Positions 11,883 to 23,180 of a stretch of DNA of 64,000 nucleotides are shown here, piece after piece. Position numbers and translations under genes: made by a program. Numbering within the stretch: the stretch's first letter is position 1; every line of letters begins with the position of its first letter. The stretch is from Coniella vitis (Eukaryota > Ascomycota > Sordariomycetes > Diaporthales > Schizoparmaceae). Location of the stretch: contig WUJK01000009.1 of assembly GCA_011317545.1 (NCBI GenBank), positions 1,984,001-2,048,000 on the forward strand. Direction: 5' to 3'. The notes under the pieces were generated by a model. The model had not been told where the DNA came from and searched no databases. It saw nothing but the letters and a program-made list of their open reading frames with translations.

Positions 11883-13557
11883 GGTTGGGCGCTCTCAACA
11901 TATGAGTTTTTGGAGTCGTTCTTGGGGGGCGGGGGGGTTCAGATAGAATTGTCAAGTGTCAGCGAGCAATCGCAATGGGGATTTCTTGGACTTGCAGAGC
12001 TTTGGGCATATCCAGGTGGATCTACATGTTTATTTTCCTTTCGAGTCTAGGATACCTTGCGTTATTTTGAAATTCCATGTGAGCATTGGGTTGGAAATTT
12101 GTAGGCCTCTTGCAAAACAATCTAGGGTGCCACAATCCCACGGTGTATCTTGGGTGCCTTTCATGGCGAAATGGCGGTTTCGGCGGACTTCACGATACTT
12201 TCAACCACATTCCATCAATGCTCTCTTTATTCCGCTTTGGATGCCATGGTATTTCAGCACCTTAGGCTTGTTCTGGTAAGAAGCAATCTCATTGACTCGT
12301 GGTTTTCACATCATGAAGCTTGCAGTGCCGATGGCTGATATTTACTGTATTCCAGAAATTCATTGTGGGCATCACTGCATCTGCTCGTAGACTCCCAACA
12401 CACAGTATGGGCTCTATCACCACGGTCCACGATCCAACTACCGGACATCGTATCATTGTGGATGGTTTCGACCCATCTATACGAGACTGTTGAGTTGACA
12501 ATCGCCGGGAACGGTTCAGCCATGAATCTTCGTCTCAGGCAGTTGATCAAGGTGCGTATACGAGTGCTCTAGAAGTCTAGAGAGCGTAAAGATCGTCCCC
12601 GTTTCCCAGCAGCTCTTTCGGGACGCGTCCTACAAAAGCTCCTCAGGCAAGCTCTTGCCGTCCCAAAGCTCTTTTTTTGTGGATATCTGAGAGTAATTGG
12701 CTTTTTCATGGTCTATTTTAGGAAATCTCACATGAAATTCTGCTCCAGGCTGTGGTATAAGGTCTGGATGATTGCCAGCTTAGTATTGACTAGCTAGTAG
12801 CCCGCAAGAGCTATTCCGAGCGACACTTCGGCTTGCCTAGCTAAGCGATAGCTTGTATGCTTACGGTAAGTGCCATATCTATGCTTCCATCCATGGGCCC
12901 ATACGAGATTGAAGACGAAGCTATCCCCAGCTCTCCTCTCTGAGCGACAATTGACTTTGATCCATAGTGGAGCAACGCCAGGAACAGCCGTGTGTGCCAA
13001 AAGCAAGCATACCCTCCCTTACAGACCTCGCCGAGCTATATTGTTGACGATGATCGGGATGATCAACTTGCGGATGCTTGTTCGTGGGCCGTCTATTGTG
13101 GGTTTTGAAGCTATCGTCTTCAGCTTCCTCGCGTTTTCAAGAACGAGTACGGAGCACAGTGGGCCATTTCATGGCATTTGCGGTCAGTACGGGATTTGCA
13201 TGCCATCGAAGCACACTTGGAGGCAAGCTCTACGGCTCGGCACAGGATCTGGAGCTCCCCCCCCCCCCTGCTGATGGCGAAATCTCTTCATTTTCACAAG
13301 GGAATCTTGTAAAGTATCGCGGAATAGCTGATAAGAGGATGGGTGACTTCCTAGATATTCTAGGGCCTGCCACATCCCCCTCGTCTTCCAAACTTCTGCT
13401 CTTTTTCCTTCTTCTCACTTTTCTCAGCTTCCTCTAATCATTCTAAAACTTAGGCTTGGTGCTTGTGCGAGAGAAAGAGAAATCAACCCAGAAAAGGAGG
13501 AATTTGCAAAAGAGATCTTTGTCCATCGGATTTGGCGCAGACTGAGACTACCTTGCC
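11883..13557. other. Intergenic region upstream of the WSC protein gene
   Basis: About 1.7 kb between two genes on the same strand. It should contain the 3' UTR of the regulator and the promoter of the WSC gene. C/G runs occur at about 11926-11938 and 13255-13268. There are only short open frames with no recognisable protein, and no RNA gene was seen. Confidence 0.5.
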
Positions 13558-14848
13558 ATGAAGAGCCTACTGATTGGGGCCGCCGTGGCCTTCTTGGCGA
13601 CGCCGTCCACGGCAACAGGTCCCTCGGTCATGTCGGCGTGCAAGGGCCAGCGGGAGAGTATCATGGTTGGCGAGGCTCCATCAAATGTTGCTTGTTATGG
13701 CAATTGGAGTCTCTACAGCACACCTTGTTGGAGGTAAGCGTGTCTAGATGCCATTTCTCTGTCCTGTTGTTTTCCCAAGATTTGTTGAACAATATTGTCT
13801 AACCATGTCCTGCCTTTCTTTGTTGCTATCTAGTGACCATCGTCAGCGGTCCCTCGAGTGGCCCTCTACCTTGGACTACTCGACCATGACTGTTGAGAAA
13901 TGTCTTGACTATTGTGGTAGCCAAGGCTTCCGTCTGGCCGGTCTCGAGTACAGCCAGGAATGCTGTAAGCTTTGTTTCCCAGTTAACTCGAACAAGTCCT
14001 TGAAAGACGATCGACCGGTCACCAGACAACTTGGCTCAGAGAGATTCATATACCTGTGCTGACACGTTTACGTCCCATAGTCTGCGGGAATACGATCCAG
14101 GACGGAGGCACCCCTATCGACTCAAGCAACTGCAATTTTCCATGCAAAGGTAACTCGGACGAATACTGCGGCGGTTCAAACGCCCTCAGCTTGTACGTCT
14201 ACGACGAGACGCAGTTCAAGACTGGCCCAGCCACCACCGTGGCTGCGTACAAGTGCTTTGGCACACCAACATGTCTGGCGTAAGTCTTGCCTCCATATTT
14301 CTACTGACTCGACACCTGTCAGGGAGTTTTTCCCTTTGTCCAGTTCGTTCTCTGTTGTTCGGTAGCTGATTATATCATTTAGTGATACCAACGCATACAA
14401 GCGGCTACTTCCTGCTCAGCCTACTGAAATCCCTGCCAAGAGCAATGATATGACTGTCGAGTTTTGTCTCGACACGTGTCTTGACCACGGGTACCATTTG
14501 GCCGGTGTCGAGAACGGCAAAGACTGCTGGTGCTCCAGCAGCGAGAGCGTGTCGAGCGAACCGGCCGTCTGTGGGATGGCCTGCTCTGGTGATGGCTCTG
14601 AGTGAGTTTCTCCGTCGCCTCCATGCTCCTTTGGGATCTTGATGCTTGTCATCAGGCTGACTGCATTGTTCTTCCATCTGTGCAGAATCTGTGGAGGCGA
14701 GGCTGCTATCCTCGTGTACACGAACGGTACCAATCCGGTCCGGAATTGCGGTAAACCGAGGTCGTCGACGACGAGTTCGCGCCAAACGGTATGCAAAACA
14801 GCTTGTGACCACCTTATTCTCCCCTCCCCCCCTTTCTTTTGTCTTTTC

Positions 14849-14880
<32 letters not shown>

Positions 14881-17800
14881 CAAAGTCAGTTGAACTTTGA
14901 GTTCTAATGGTGGTTTTCCGTCACCTTGTGATAGGCTACCCAGACCACGACGATCATTTCGCCAACACGCACAGTCACGTCGGCCACCAAGTCTTCTACT
15001 CGGACGTCCAAGGTAGCTATTTTGCGGCCATGCTTTTCCTCCTTCCCCATTCCACCAATCTGTCTCTTGCCCAATGTCCTTTCTCTCTCTCCTCTCTCTT
15101 ACTCTCTTCCTACCATGGCTCCCCGGAAGTTAGAACACAGCTGACAGTTTGGATACCCCGTGCAAGTCGTGGTCCTCTGCCTCCTCCAGCAGTAAAAGTA
15201 CCCGGACTTGGACATCCTCGCCCTCCTCTGCTAGCAAAACTACTCAGACTAGGTCCACCAGCAGCAAGACTGGTCAGACTACTTCCTCCGGCAGCAAGAC
15301 TAGTCAGACTACGTCCTCCGGCAGCAAGACTACCCAGACTACATCCTCCGGCAGCAAAACTACTCAGACTACGTCCACCAGCAGCAAGACTAGTCAGACT
15401 ACGTCCTCCAGCAGCAAGAGTACCCAGACTACGTCCTCCAACAGCAAGACTACTCAGACTTCGTCCTCCTTATCTATTAGCAAAACTACTCAGTCTCCAT
15501 CTTCCAGCAGCGAAAGTACTCAAACTAGATCCACCTCGTCCAGTAGCAAGACTACTTATGCTACGTCTAGCAGCAAGACTACTCAAACTACTACGTCCAG
15601 CAGCAAGACTACTCAAACTTCGTCATCCTCTATATCTAGTAGCAAAACCACTCAGTCTATATCCTCCAGCAGTAAGACTACTCAGACTACGTCCAGCAGC
15701 AAGACTACTCAAACTCCGTCGTCCTCTATATCTAGTAGCAAAACCACTCAGTCTATATCCTCCAGCAGTAAGACTACTCAAACTTCGTCATCCTCTATAT
15801 CTAGTAGCAAAACTACTCAGTCTATATCCTCCAGCAGTAAGACTACCCAGGCTACGTCTAGCAGCAAGACTACTCAGGCTACATCCAGCAGCAAGACTAC
15901 TCAGGCTACATCCAGTAGCAAAACTACTCAGGCTACTTCAAGCAGCAAAACTACTCAGGCTACGTCCAGTAGCAAAACTACTCAGGCTACATCCAGCAGC
16001 AAGACTACTCAGGCTACGTCCAGTAGCAAAACTACTCAGGCTACTTCAAGCAGCAAAACCACCCAGACTACGTCCAGCAGTAAGACTGCTCAGACTACAT
16101 CTAGTAGCAAGACTACTCAGGCTACATCTAGTAGCAAGACTACTCAGACTACATCTAGTAGCAAGACTACTCAGACTACGTCCAGCAGCAGAACCACCCA
16201 GACTACGTCCAGCAGCAAGACTACTCAGACTTCGTCCTCACACCAACTATCCTCTACGGTAAGCAACAATCTCCACGCTTTCGTAATATATACCAAATAG
16301 TAACTGCTGAGAAACCTTGGCTAACCGTTGCGGGATTCAAAACTGGATAACTATAGACCTCCCAAAGCACATCGCGAGCAACAACAAGCTCATCAGCATC
16401 GCGAAGCAGTCAAAGCTCTTCACAACCCACTACAAGCTCCAAGACACAAACTTCCCAGAGCTCATCACGTCCAGTGACCACGTCGTCCCAGACTTCGTCC
16501 CAGAGCTCTTCGCGCTCATCGACAAGCGCATCATCTTCTCCAAGCTCACAAACCTCGTCACGCTCCGCTACCAGCTCGAGCTCTTCTCCAAGCACATCGC
16601 GATCTGTGACAAGCTCCACATCTTCTCGAACCTCGCAAAGCTCGTCGCAACCCGTCACGAGTTCGTCAACATCGAAGAGTTCCACAAGTTCCTCGCGAAG
16701 CGTGACCACGAGCTCATCGGCATCGCAGACATCGCAAAGCTCATCGCGACCAGTTACGAGTTCGTCGGCATCGCCGAGCTCTTCGCGCCCCGCCACCACA
16801 AGCTCGTCAAGCTCGCAGACTTCCCGGAGCTCGTCGACACAAACATCAACAAGTTCATCGCGGCCAGTCACGAGTGGGTCGTCGTCGAGAACCACTTCTC
16901 AGAGCACATCAAAGCCCGTTACCAGCTCAACGTCCTCCCAGAGTTCGTCACGTCCCGGTACTACCTCGACAACCTCCAAGAGTTCGTCGGGTCCTGGTAC
17001 GAGCTCGACAGCATCACAGACTAGCTCTCAAAGCTCTTCCCGATCTGTTACCAGCTCCTCAAAATCGCAAACCACTTCCACGAGCACATCACGGCCCGTG
17101 ACCAGCTCAACAGTTTCGAGCTCTTCGCGGCCTGTAACGACTTCCTCGTCTTCGCCAACCTCATCACGGAGTGTGACCAGCTCGTCCTCCCCAAGCTCCT
17201 CACGAAGTGCCACAAGCACATCTTCCCGGAGCTCCTCGGTGTCGACCACGTCTCGGAGCGTCTCAACAACTTCCCGGGGGCCCTCGGTCACCACATCTTC
17301 GTCTTCTCGGGCCTCTTCTGGGACTGTCACAACGTCGCGGTCCTCTCAAAGTTCCTCAAAGTCCGTGACTTCGACTTCGTCCTCCAAGTCTACCTCAACG
17401 TCCCAAAGCTCCCCCACCCGGAGCTCATCTCAAGGCCCTTCGTCAACCTCCCGAGTATCTTCCTCGACATCCAAGGTTTCGTCATCTCAGGGAACTTCGT
17501 CGACGTTTTCTTCCCGGTTGAGCAGCAGCACCGTCAAGAGTAGCAGCACTATCAGCTCAAGTATCAAGACTAGTAGCTCTGCAAGCTCCTCAGTCAAAAG
17601 CAGCACGACTACTACTTCAACCGTCAAGACTAGCAGCACAACGACGAGCTCATCGGTACGAACCACTAGCACAACAACCAGCTCACCGGTACGAACCACA
17701 AGCCCAGCGACTAGTTCATCAGTGCGGTCCAGCGGCAGCAGCACCACCACCACCAGCAGCACGAAGACTAGTTCATCAGTAAGAACAAGTAGCACTATTA

Positions 17801-19319
17801 GCTCGTCCGTAAAGCCCACCAGTACCAGTGGCTCGTCTGTCAAGACCACTAGCACTACCAGCTCATCGACACGGTCCGGAAGCACTACAGCAGGTTCGTC
17901 CGTCCGGACAACCAGCACTCCAAGCTCGTCCGCAAAGACGACCAGCTCGTCTACAAAGACCATCAGTTCGTCTACAAAGACCACCAGTACTCCCAGCTCG
18001 TCCGTAAAGACTACTAGCTCGTCCGCAAAGACCACCAGCTCGTCTACAAAGACCACCAGCACTCCCAGCTCGTCCGTAAAGACCACCGGCTCGTCTACAA
18101 AGACTACTAGCAGTATTAGCTCTTCGGTACGAACCACAAGCACTCCCAGCTCGTCCGTAAAGACTACTAGTTCTTCGGTACGAACCACAAGTATTTCTAG
18201 CTCTTCGGTACAGAGTAGCAGCACCATCAGCTCTTCCCCGCGGACCAGTAGCCAATCTAGCACTTCAGTCAAAACCAGCACGACAGGTTCCACGGCAAAA
18301 AGCAGCACCAGTTCATCAACCGTCCGCATTCCTACAACTTCTCAGACGAAGACTAGCACTTCAGCAACGCACAAGCCCACCAGCAGTCAGTCGTATGGCT
18401 CATCGTCGACTTGGTCTACCGTCAGCCGAACCACGTCGGAGGCCCATCCTACGCGGAGTTCAGTCGTCGTGAGCGGAGCAGGTTACATTGAGGTCAGGTC
18501 CGTGGATGGATCAGAGTCCTACGGCTGGATTGCCCAGGACACGCTCGGCGGGAATGGGGCATCGTTCCGCACGTCGCCAGACCGTAGTTCGGCGCAGCCC
18601 TTCTCGTTGACGGGCTCTGGTGGCTCGAAGCAGCTTTTAGCCTCCTTTGATCCCTACGATCAGGTCGGTCTTGTCGCTCTGCAAGGTTCACTGGTTAAAG
18701 GAGGCAGCGCCAAGTGAGTTTCCTTTTTATCATTCTGTTTTTTCTTTTTTTACAGGCAAAAGTGCCGTATATGATAGACATTTACTAACAATGTCTTCAA
18801 TTTCTTATAGCTACGGGTTCATGGCAGCTTCCAACAAAGGTCAGTGTGGTGTGAGGATGCGTTTTTTTGCCCCTAGAGACGCTTGTTGACTGACGCCTTG
18901 GCGTTTTGACAGTGCCCAATACAATGCCTGCCGCATTTGTAGGCGACGCATACTCGTCCTACAAGAGTAAAGAGTTTGAGGCCGAAACCAATATTGTAAG
19001 TACACTCGCTGGGGCCAGCTGGCCCACGCCGTCTACCGCGACCAAAAGAAAAGGAAATACCACTAACATATGCGCGCCTCTCTACAAGTGGTCCTACACA
19101 CCCTCCGACGCGACCTCTGGACGGCTCGGGGCCGGCTGGGTCAACGAGCACGGGTCTGGTGGCGCTTCCGTCACCTTCTTCCTGCTCAACGACTTTGTGG
19201 CCTTTACGGGTGACCTTGCGCGGAGCTGCACGGACAAGTTCTCGCCCGAGGATGTCACCGAGGTCGCGCTGTTTTTTGCATTTGCAGAGCAGGACAGCGA
19301 CGAGGCAAGCATGAGATAG
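13558..19319 (+). CDS. Secreted double-WSC-domain, Ser/Thr-rich mucin-like cell-surface protein
   Basis: Eleven exons (13558-13733, 13834-13964, 14081-14279, 14383-14601, 14686-14788, 14935-15012, 15167-16258, 16357-18713, 18811-18839, 18913-18995, 19089-19319) give 1,565 aa. Order: signal peptide (MKSLLIGAAVAFLATPSTA); a WSC module with the LAGLEYSQECFCGN motif and DEYCGG end; a second WSC module (LAGVENGKDCWCSS, EICGG); about 1,060 residues of Ser/Thr-rich sequence from residue 300 (SSSKTTQAT repeats, then SSSRPVTSS- and SSVKTTS-type repeats); and a globular module of about 195 residues with GWIAQDTLGG, YGFMAASNK and VTFFLLNDFVAF. WSC domains bind carbohydrate, and the Ser/Thr stretch is expected to be heavily O-mannosylated, so a wall-associated or secreted stalk protein is inferred. 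I see no C-terminal GPI signal or transmembrane helix, unlike Wsc1-type stress sensors. The exon 7 acceptor (15166) was chosen because the nearer AG leads to a stop. Confidence 0.85.
14843..14880 (+). repeat. (CTTTT)n microsatellite in WSC gene intron 5
   Basis: Five CTTTT units run into a T tract inside the 146-nt intron 14789-14934, upstream of its GATAG acceptor. It looks like a natural polypyrimidine tract enlarged by slippage. Confidence 0.8.
15851..16228 (+). repeat. Coding minisatellite, 14 units of 27 nt (ATSSSKTTQ)
   Basis: Fourteen consecutive in-register units of 27 nt encode the nonapeptide (A/T)TSSSKTTQ, with a few substitutions (TAQ, RTTQ). A longer mixed repeat (SSISSSKTTQSISSSSKTTQ) precedes it at about 15615-15850. 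The array lies inside exon 7 of the WSC gene and preserves frame whatever the copy number. Confidence 0.9.
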
Positions 19320-21020
19320 GGGTGTGGGTGTGTGTGTGTCCCAGTTTGGGGTCATACTGCTTGCTACTACTGCATTGTCTGCTCCAGATTGACGGCAAGA
19401 AGGCTACTACTTACCTAGCGGACAAGCAAGTGCGGGCCAGAGTGTGTTGCAGTTGCGACTTGAATGCAATGCGAGCCCCCAATATAGAGCGGTAGAAAAG
19501 GGCGTCTTTCCCCCTGCCCCCCGGGCGCCGGACCACAGGTTTTGTTTAAGAGAGGTCGCTGATGAGATGTCGTCTGCCCTATGCCCCTGGGGAAACAATG
19601 TGTTGTTGTTTTTTTTCGAGCAAGAGGACGGACGTATGGTTTGCTTTTCCACCTCCCCAGATCTCTTTTGTCGTTGCAGCTGATCTTGGCTGCGGGATTC
19701 GGATACTTGAGGGCGGGGGAGAAAAAGGCACAGATACAAAATGTTCTGGATACATTGTTGGATATTTCTAGGGAGACGCTGTGTCTCACTTTTTTTGGGG
19801 GGGCACAATTCTCATCACGTTCTCTACAATATAATGTCTGCGAGGTAGATGGTCGTGACAAAAATGAACAGCGTGACTTGTACTTGTGCTGCACTGCACA
19901 GTAAAGAGAAAAACACCACAGCGGCAGCAGCAGGTGCACACCACTTTCTGCTTCCAATACGCGACCACCACCACCCAAAGCAGGAGACTATTACTTGCCT
20001 GCATGCCACGGCGAGAAGAAGGTGAAACCCTCCTTGACGCCGTCTCCCAGCCAAGCAAGCAGCCAAGCAAGCAGCACGAAGCAAGCAGCCAATCCCAGGC
20101 GCCCCCTTTCTTCTCCACACCCGTTTTCGACTTGCTGCAGGGCCAGGGCCAGGGCCAGGGCCAAAGACGGGGAGATGAGTGGGGCGCATCTTATGCTTGG
20201 AGGGGCTGGCAACGGGTGTGGCCGGGAGAGCAAAGGGCCCCTCGGCCCCTGGAGCCGACGGGTACTATGTAATCAGCCCACGGACGGGCGCAGTGGTGTC
20301 AAGGGGGGCCGCCCATGGCCTGACTGGAAGGCAACCTGCATTGGGGATCAACAGGGCCATCATTCGACCATGATGTTGTTTTCTTCGCCATGGTTTTCGT
20401 ACTGCTGGCAGTGCAGGACAAGGAGAAAAAGGAGGGGAAATAGAAAGAGAAGAAGAAGAAGGAGGAGGAGACCAAGAGAGAGTTTTAAATATGGTTGGCT
20501 GGCCTGGCTTCCTCGCCGTCACCACCCTCCTCGTCGTCGTCTTTTTCTTCTCCAGAAAGTTCAACGCCAAAAAGTTATTTATTATTCACTGTCAATAACA
20601 AGCATTTGCACTTGTCATCCGTCTTGACACTCTCATCCATAGTACAGCACTCATACCAGCCGCACGCACGGCATATCGAAACTCCGGGTGTCGACGACGC
20701 AGCCAGACCAGCCTGGTGAACAAGCCAAGAATAACAACACCCCCCCGCTTTTCCTCGGTCGTGCCTGATGCTTTTGGGCCCAAAGTAAACCCAGCTCATC
20801 TCCTTCCTCAGTCAAAGCCGAGGTATTGCTGTCAAACCAGCCAAGCCAAGCCAACGACCGGGCACCGTCGTCATCGTCCACGTCCACGGGTCTTTCCCTC
20901 ATAGCAATCCTCCCAGCCTGGAGAAACACCACCGTCCATCCATCCCTTGCTCGGTTGACTGGGAGAGCAACATCACCCATCCATAAACAACACAAAAACA
21001 ACTATACACGGCCCAGCAAG
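19320..21020. other. Intergenic region between the WSC gene and the small mitochondrial-type gene
   Basis: About 1.7 kb on the same strand as both neighbours. It contains an AAGCAAGCAGCC-type repeat (about 20050-20085), a GGGCCA hexamer tandem repeat (20141-20163) and one TACTATGTA word (20263-20271). Purine-rich tracts occur at 20420-20480. The frames are short and overlap on both strands; none looks like a protein. Confidence 0.5.
20141..20163 (+). repeat. (GGGCCA)n short tandem repeat
   Basis: About four GGGCCA hexamers in tandem in the leader region of the downstream gene, next to an AAGCAAGCAGCC repeat. Confidence 0.7.
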
Positions 21021-21527
21021 ATGCTCCACACATCCGCCAAGCGCATGATTTCCGCCACGACAAGAGTCTACCCGCCTATTCCACCAATGTCGCCGCCTGG
21101 AGTGTCCGCCACTGCCCGTCGAGGACTCGCGAATATCCGATGGTATGTTTTGTCCAGCTGCAATCTCACCACCAAAAAGAACAAAAAGAAATGCTAACAT
21201 GTTCGCAATCTTCAACAGGGTCCCCACAATGTTTGCACTGGTCAGCATAGGTTCGTCCCCAATACCGTGAAACAGAAACACAAATGTAACCACTGTTTTT
21301 TCTTTGATGTTCGACAGGAATTAATGTGTGTCTTGGCAGGCTATGGCATCTCGACCTATCGCCGCAGCCAGATCAACCGGTACTCTGCGCAGTCCGCCGA
21401 GCTGGAGCGCCAGGAGGCTGAGCGGCGGCGGGCGAATGCCCTGCTGATGGATGCATACGGCGACGGCTCGAGTCTCGAGGGCGTGGAAAGGGCCATGGCC
21501 CTGTATGAGGCGCAGCGAAGGCATTGA
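21021..21527 (+). CDS. Small predicted mitochondrial single-pass membrane protein
   Basis: Three exons (21021-21142, 21219-21250, 21340-21527) encode 113 aa. The N-terminus (MLHTSAKRMISATTRVYPP) is basic, hydroxylated and free of acidic residues, as in a mitochondrial presequence. A hydrophobic segment (VPTMFALVSIGYGIS) follows, then a charged Glu/Arg-rich helix (ELERQEAERRRANALLMDAY) and a short C-terminus. The 76-nt and 89-nt introns are GT-AG; the first has a GCTAAC branch point. The TTGGCAG acceptor of intron 2 was chosen over an earlier TCGACAG because only it keeps the transmembrane-to-helix frame. The ATG context (CAGCAAGATG) is acceptable. Inferred: an inner-membrane protein, perhaps a fungus-specific accessory subunit of a respiratory complex. 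I do not recognise the family. Confidence 0.75.
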
Positions 21528-22868
21528 GATGGGATTCTTTCAATTCTTGTCTTTCTCCTTTATTTTCTCTTTTTCTTTTTTTCTCTCTTCCTCTTCTTCC
21601 CTCTCTCTCTCTCTCTTCCCGGTGTTGTGGTCGTTTTGGGCGTCGTCTCTTTGTTCGTTTTGGTCGTGGTCAAAGGGCCCACGGCGCATTCGTGACTTTG
21701 ATTTTGGTGATTTGTTTCTCCTTTGTTCAATGGCATCATGCGGTAGGGGGGACAGGGACCCGGGTACTTGTCGGGCAGCATTGTTTTGGCGTCTGGGGAG
21801 TCTCTTTGGACAGTGGAGGTTGTGGTCACTGTCGACTTGCTGCCTGTGAGTTTTGTGCTGGCGATTGTCAGTTTTCATTTCTTGCGGCAGTCGATAACAA
21901 ACACTGCGTTGAGAAACATGGCACGTCATGTACACCCATATACACAAACAATATCAAACATGATACGGGAAAGCCGCTGGGGTAGTGCGATATATGTTTT
22001 CAACTCCTGGGAGAGTTTGCCCTTACGTTACAGTCGTCAAAGGTCTGCAATTATTCTGAGGAAGTATTTGTTGCCGCGCAAGCAGATCTTTTTCTTCTTC
22101 TTCTTTCTTACATCTCAGACCCATCTTTGAACATTCTCTTGTGGTGTACTACATAGCAAGACCCCCTCCGTTTCCTTTCTTGTTTCCTTTCGGATAACAG
22201 TGGCTACCCATAGACGAGCACGCAGTCGCATTGTCCCCCACCGCCGTAACAAAAGACGAACACTCGAGCAGCAAGCAGCCCAAAGGCGTGAATGTCTCTC
22301 GTTGATGGGCAGCAAAGAAAGCAAAGTACCAGGCACGAGAAAATGCCAACAAAGGGACTGTAAAAATGGCTGCGACTGGGCGCGATGCCGTTCCGCTGCC
22401 TGCGTCCGTCTCAGTCGATCTTTCAAAGGCCCCGTGGAACGACATGACGTGACCTCGGTCAGGAACAGCACGGCTCGAGTCGCTTGATGGCAGGCGTTGA
22501 CGATGTTGGGTGCCCGTATACTCACATTCTACAAGGCAGATTTCAGTCTCTTTTCCTGTATATAGATCATAACACGCCGAGCTAAATTCAGCCAGACAGC
22601 CAGACAGCCAACCCCCTCAGCAACAATTCGAACCGTCCCACGCCACTCAATGGCATTGACATCCATCTTAACGCACCACCCTCGCCAAACTAACAAAGAA
22701 CACTTTATTCCTTTGAGAAAAGAAAGAAAAGAAAAACGGCACGAACCTAGCCAGCATCTACGAACTGCGCGGCTGATGGGCTATTTCCGAGCCACACCAC
22801 TGGCAATGAACCGATCGATGACAGTGCACACACAGCATGCACTCGTTCGCGTGGCTTTTCTTGGCCTT

Positions 22869-22900
<32 letters not shown>

Positions 22901-23180
22901 CCTTTGGCCATTGTTGCCAGCACTTTGAGGGGGGACTACAAGCAGATCGGCACAAAAGGGCAAAGTCGCTCGAGGGGCTGGGTCGAGGCGGGTGTACATT
23001 AATACGGGGGACCCAGTTCCGGGAGAAACAAATGGTTGGTCGAATTCACTTCTGAGTTCATCGATTCTCGTTTTTGCCTCTCTTATCTGCAACTTCGCGA
23101 TAATACCTGCTTTGAAACCGTACATTAGGGCTGTGCCGACTCAGGTCCACTCGAAACAACAGTCTACAGCATCAGACATC
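21528..23180. other. Intergenic region with poly-T tract
   Basis: About 1.65 kb. It has a CT-rich stretch just after the preceding stop (21545-21620) and an uninterrupted T30 at 22871-22900. A frame running into the next gene from about 22992 is open but looks like 5' leader rather than protein. No gene supported. Confidence 0.5.
22871..22900 (+). repeat. Poly-T tract (T30)
   Basis: Thirty consecutive T residues about 280 nt upstream of the start codon at 23181. Poly(dA:dT) tracts in fungal promoters exclude nucleosomes, so a promoter role is possible; replication slippage is the alternative. Confidence 0.85.

Noticed and set aside
14907..16300. A long alternative frame (about 450 codons, Leu/Arg/Pro-rich repeats) over the WSC repeat region
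   Set aside because: It is the +1 shadow of the SSSKTTQ minisatellite. A repeat whose length is a multiple of three keeps all frames open, and only the Ser/Thr frame joins cleanly through the introns to the WSC and C-terminal modules.
16317..17024. Frame of 235 codons (His/Glu/Leu-rich) and the antisense Glu/Val/Asp-rich frames over exon 8 of the WSC gene
   Set aside because: Shadows of the repetitive Ser/Thr codons (TCG, ACG, AGC), with no domain or splice logic of their own.
22992..23180. In-frame extension of the 288-aa protein with a hydrophobic stretch
   Set aside because: It would place a membrane segment before the Gln run. The ATG at 23181 has a better context, and the extension resembles 5' leader.
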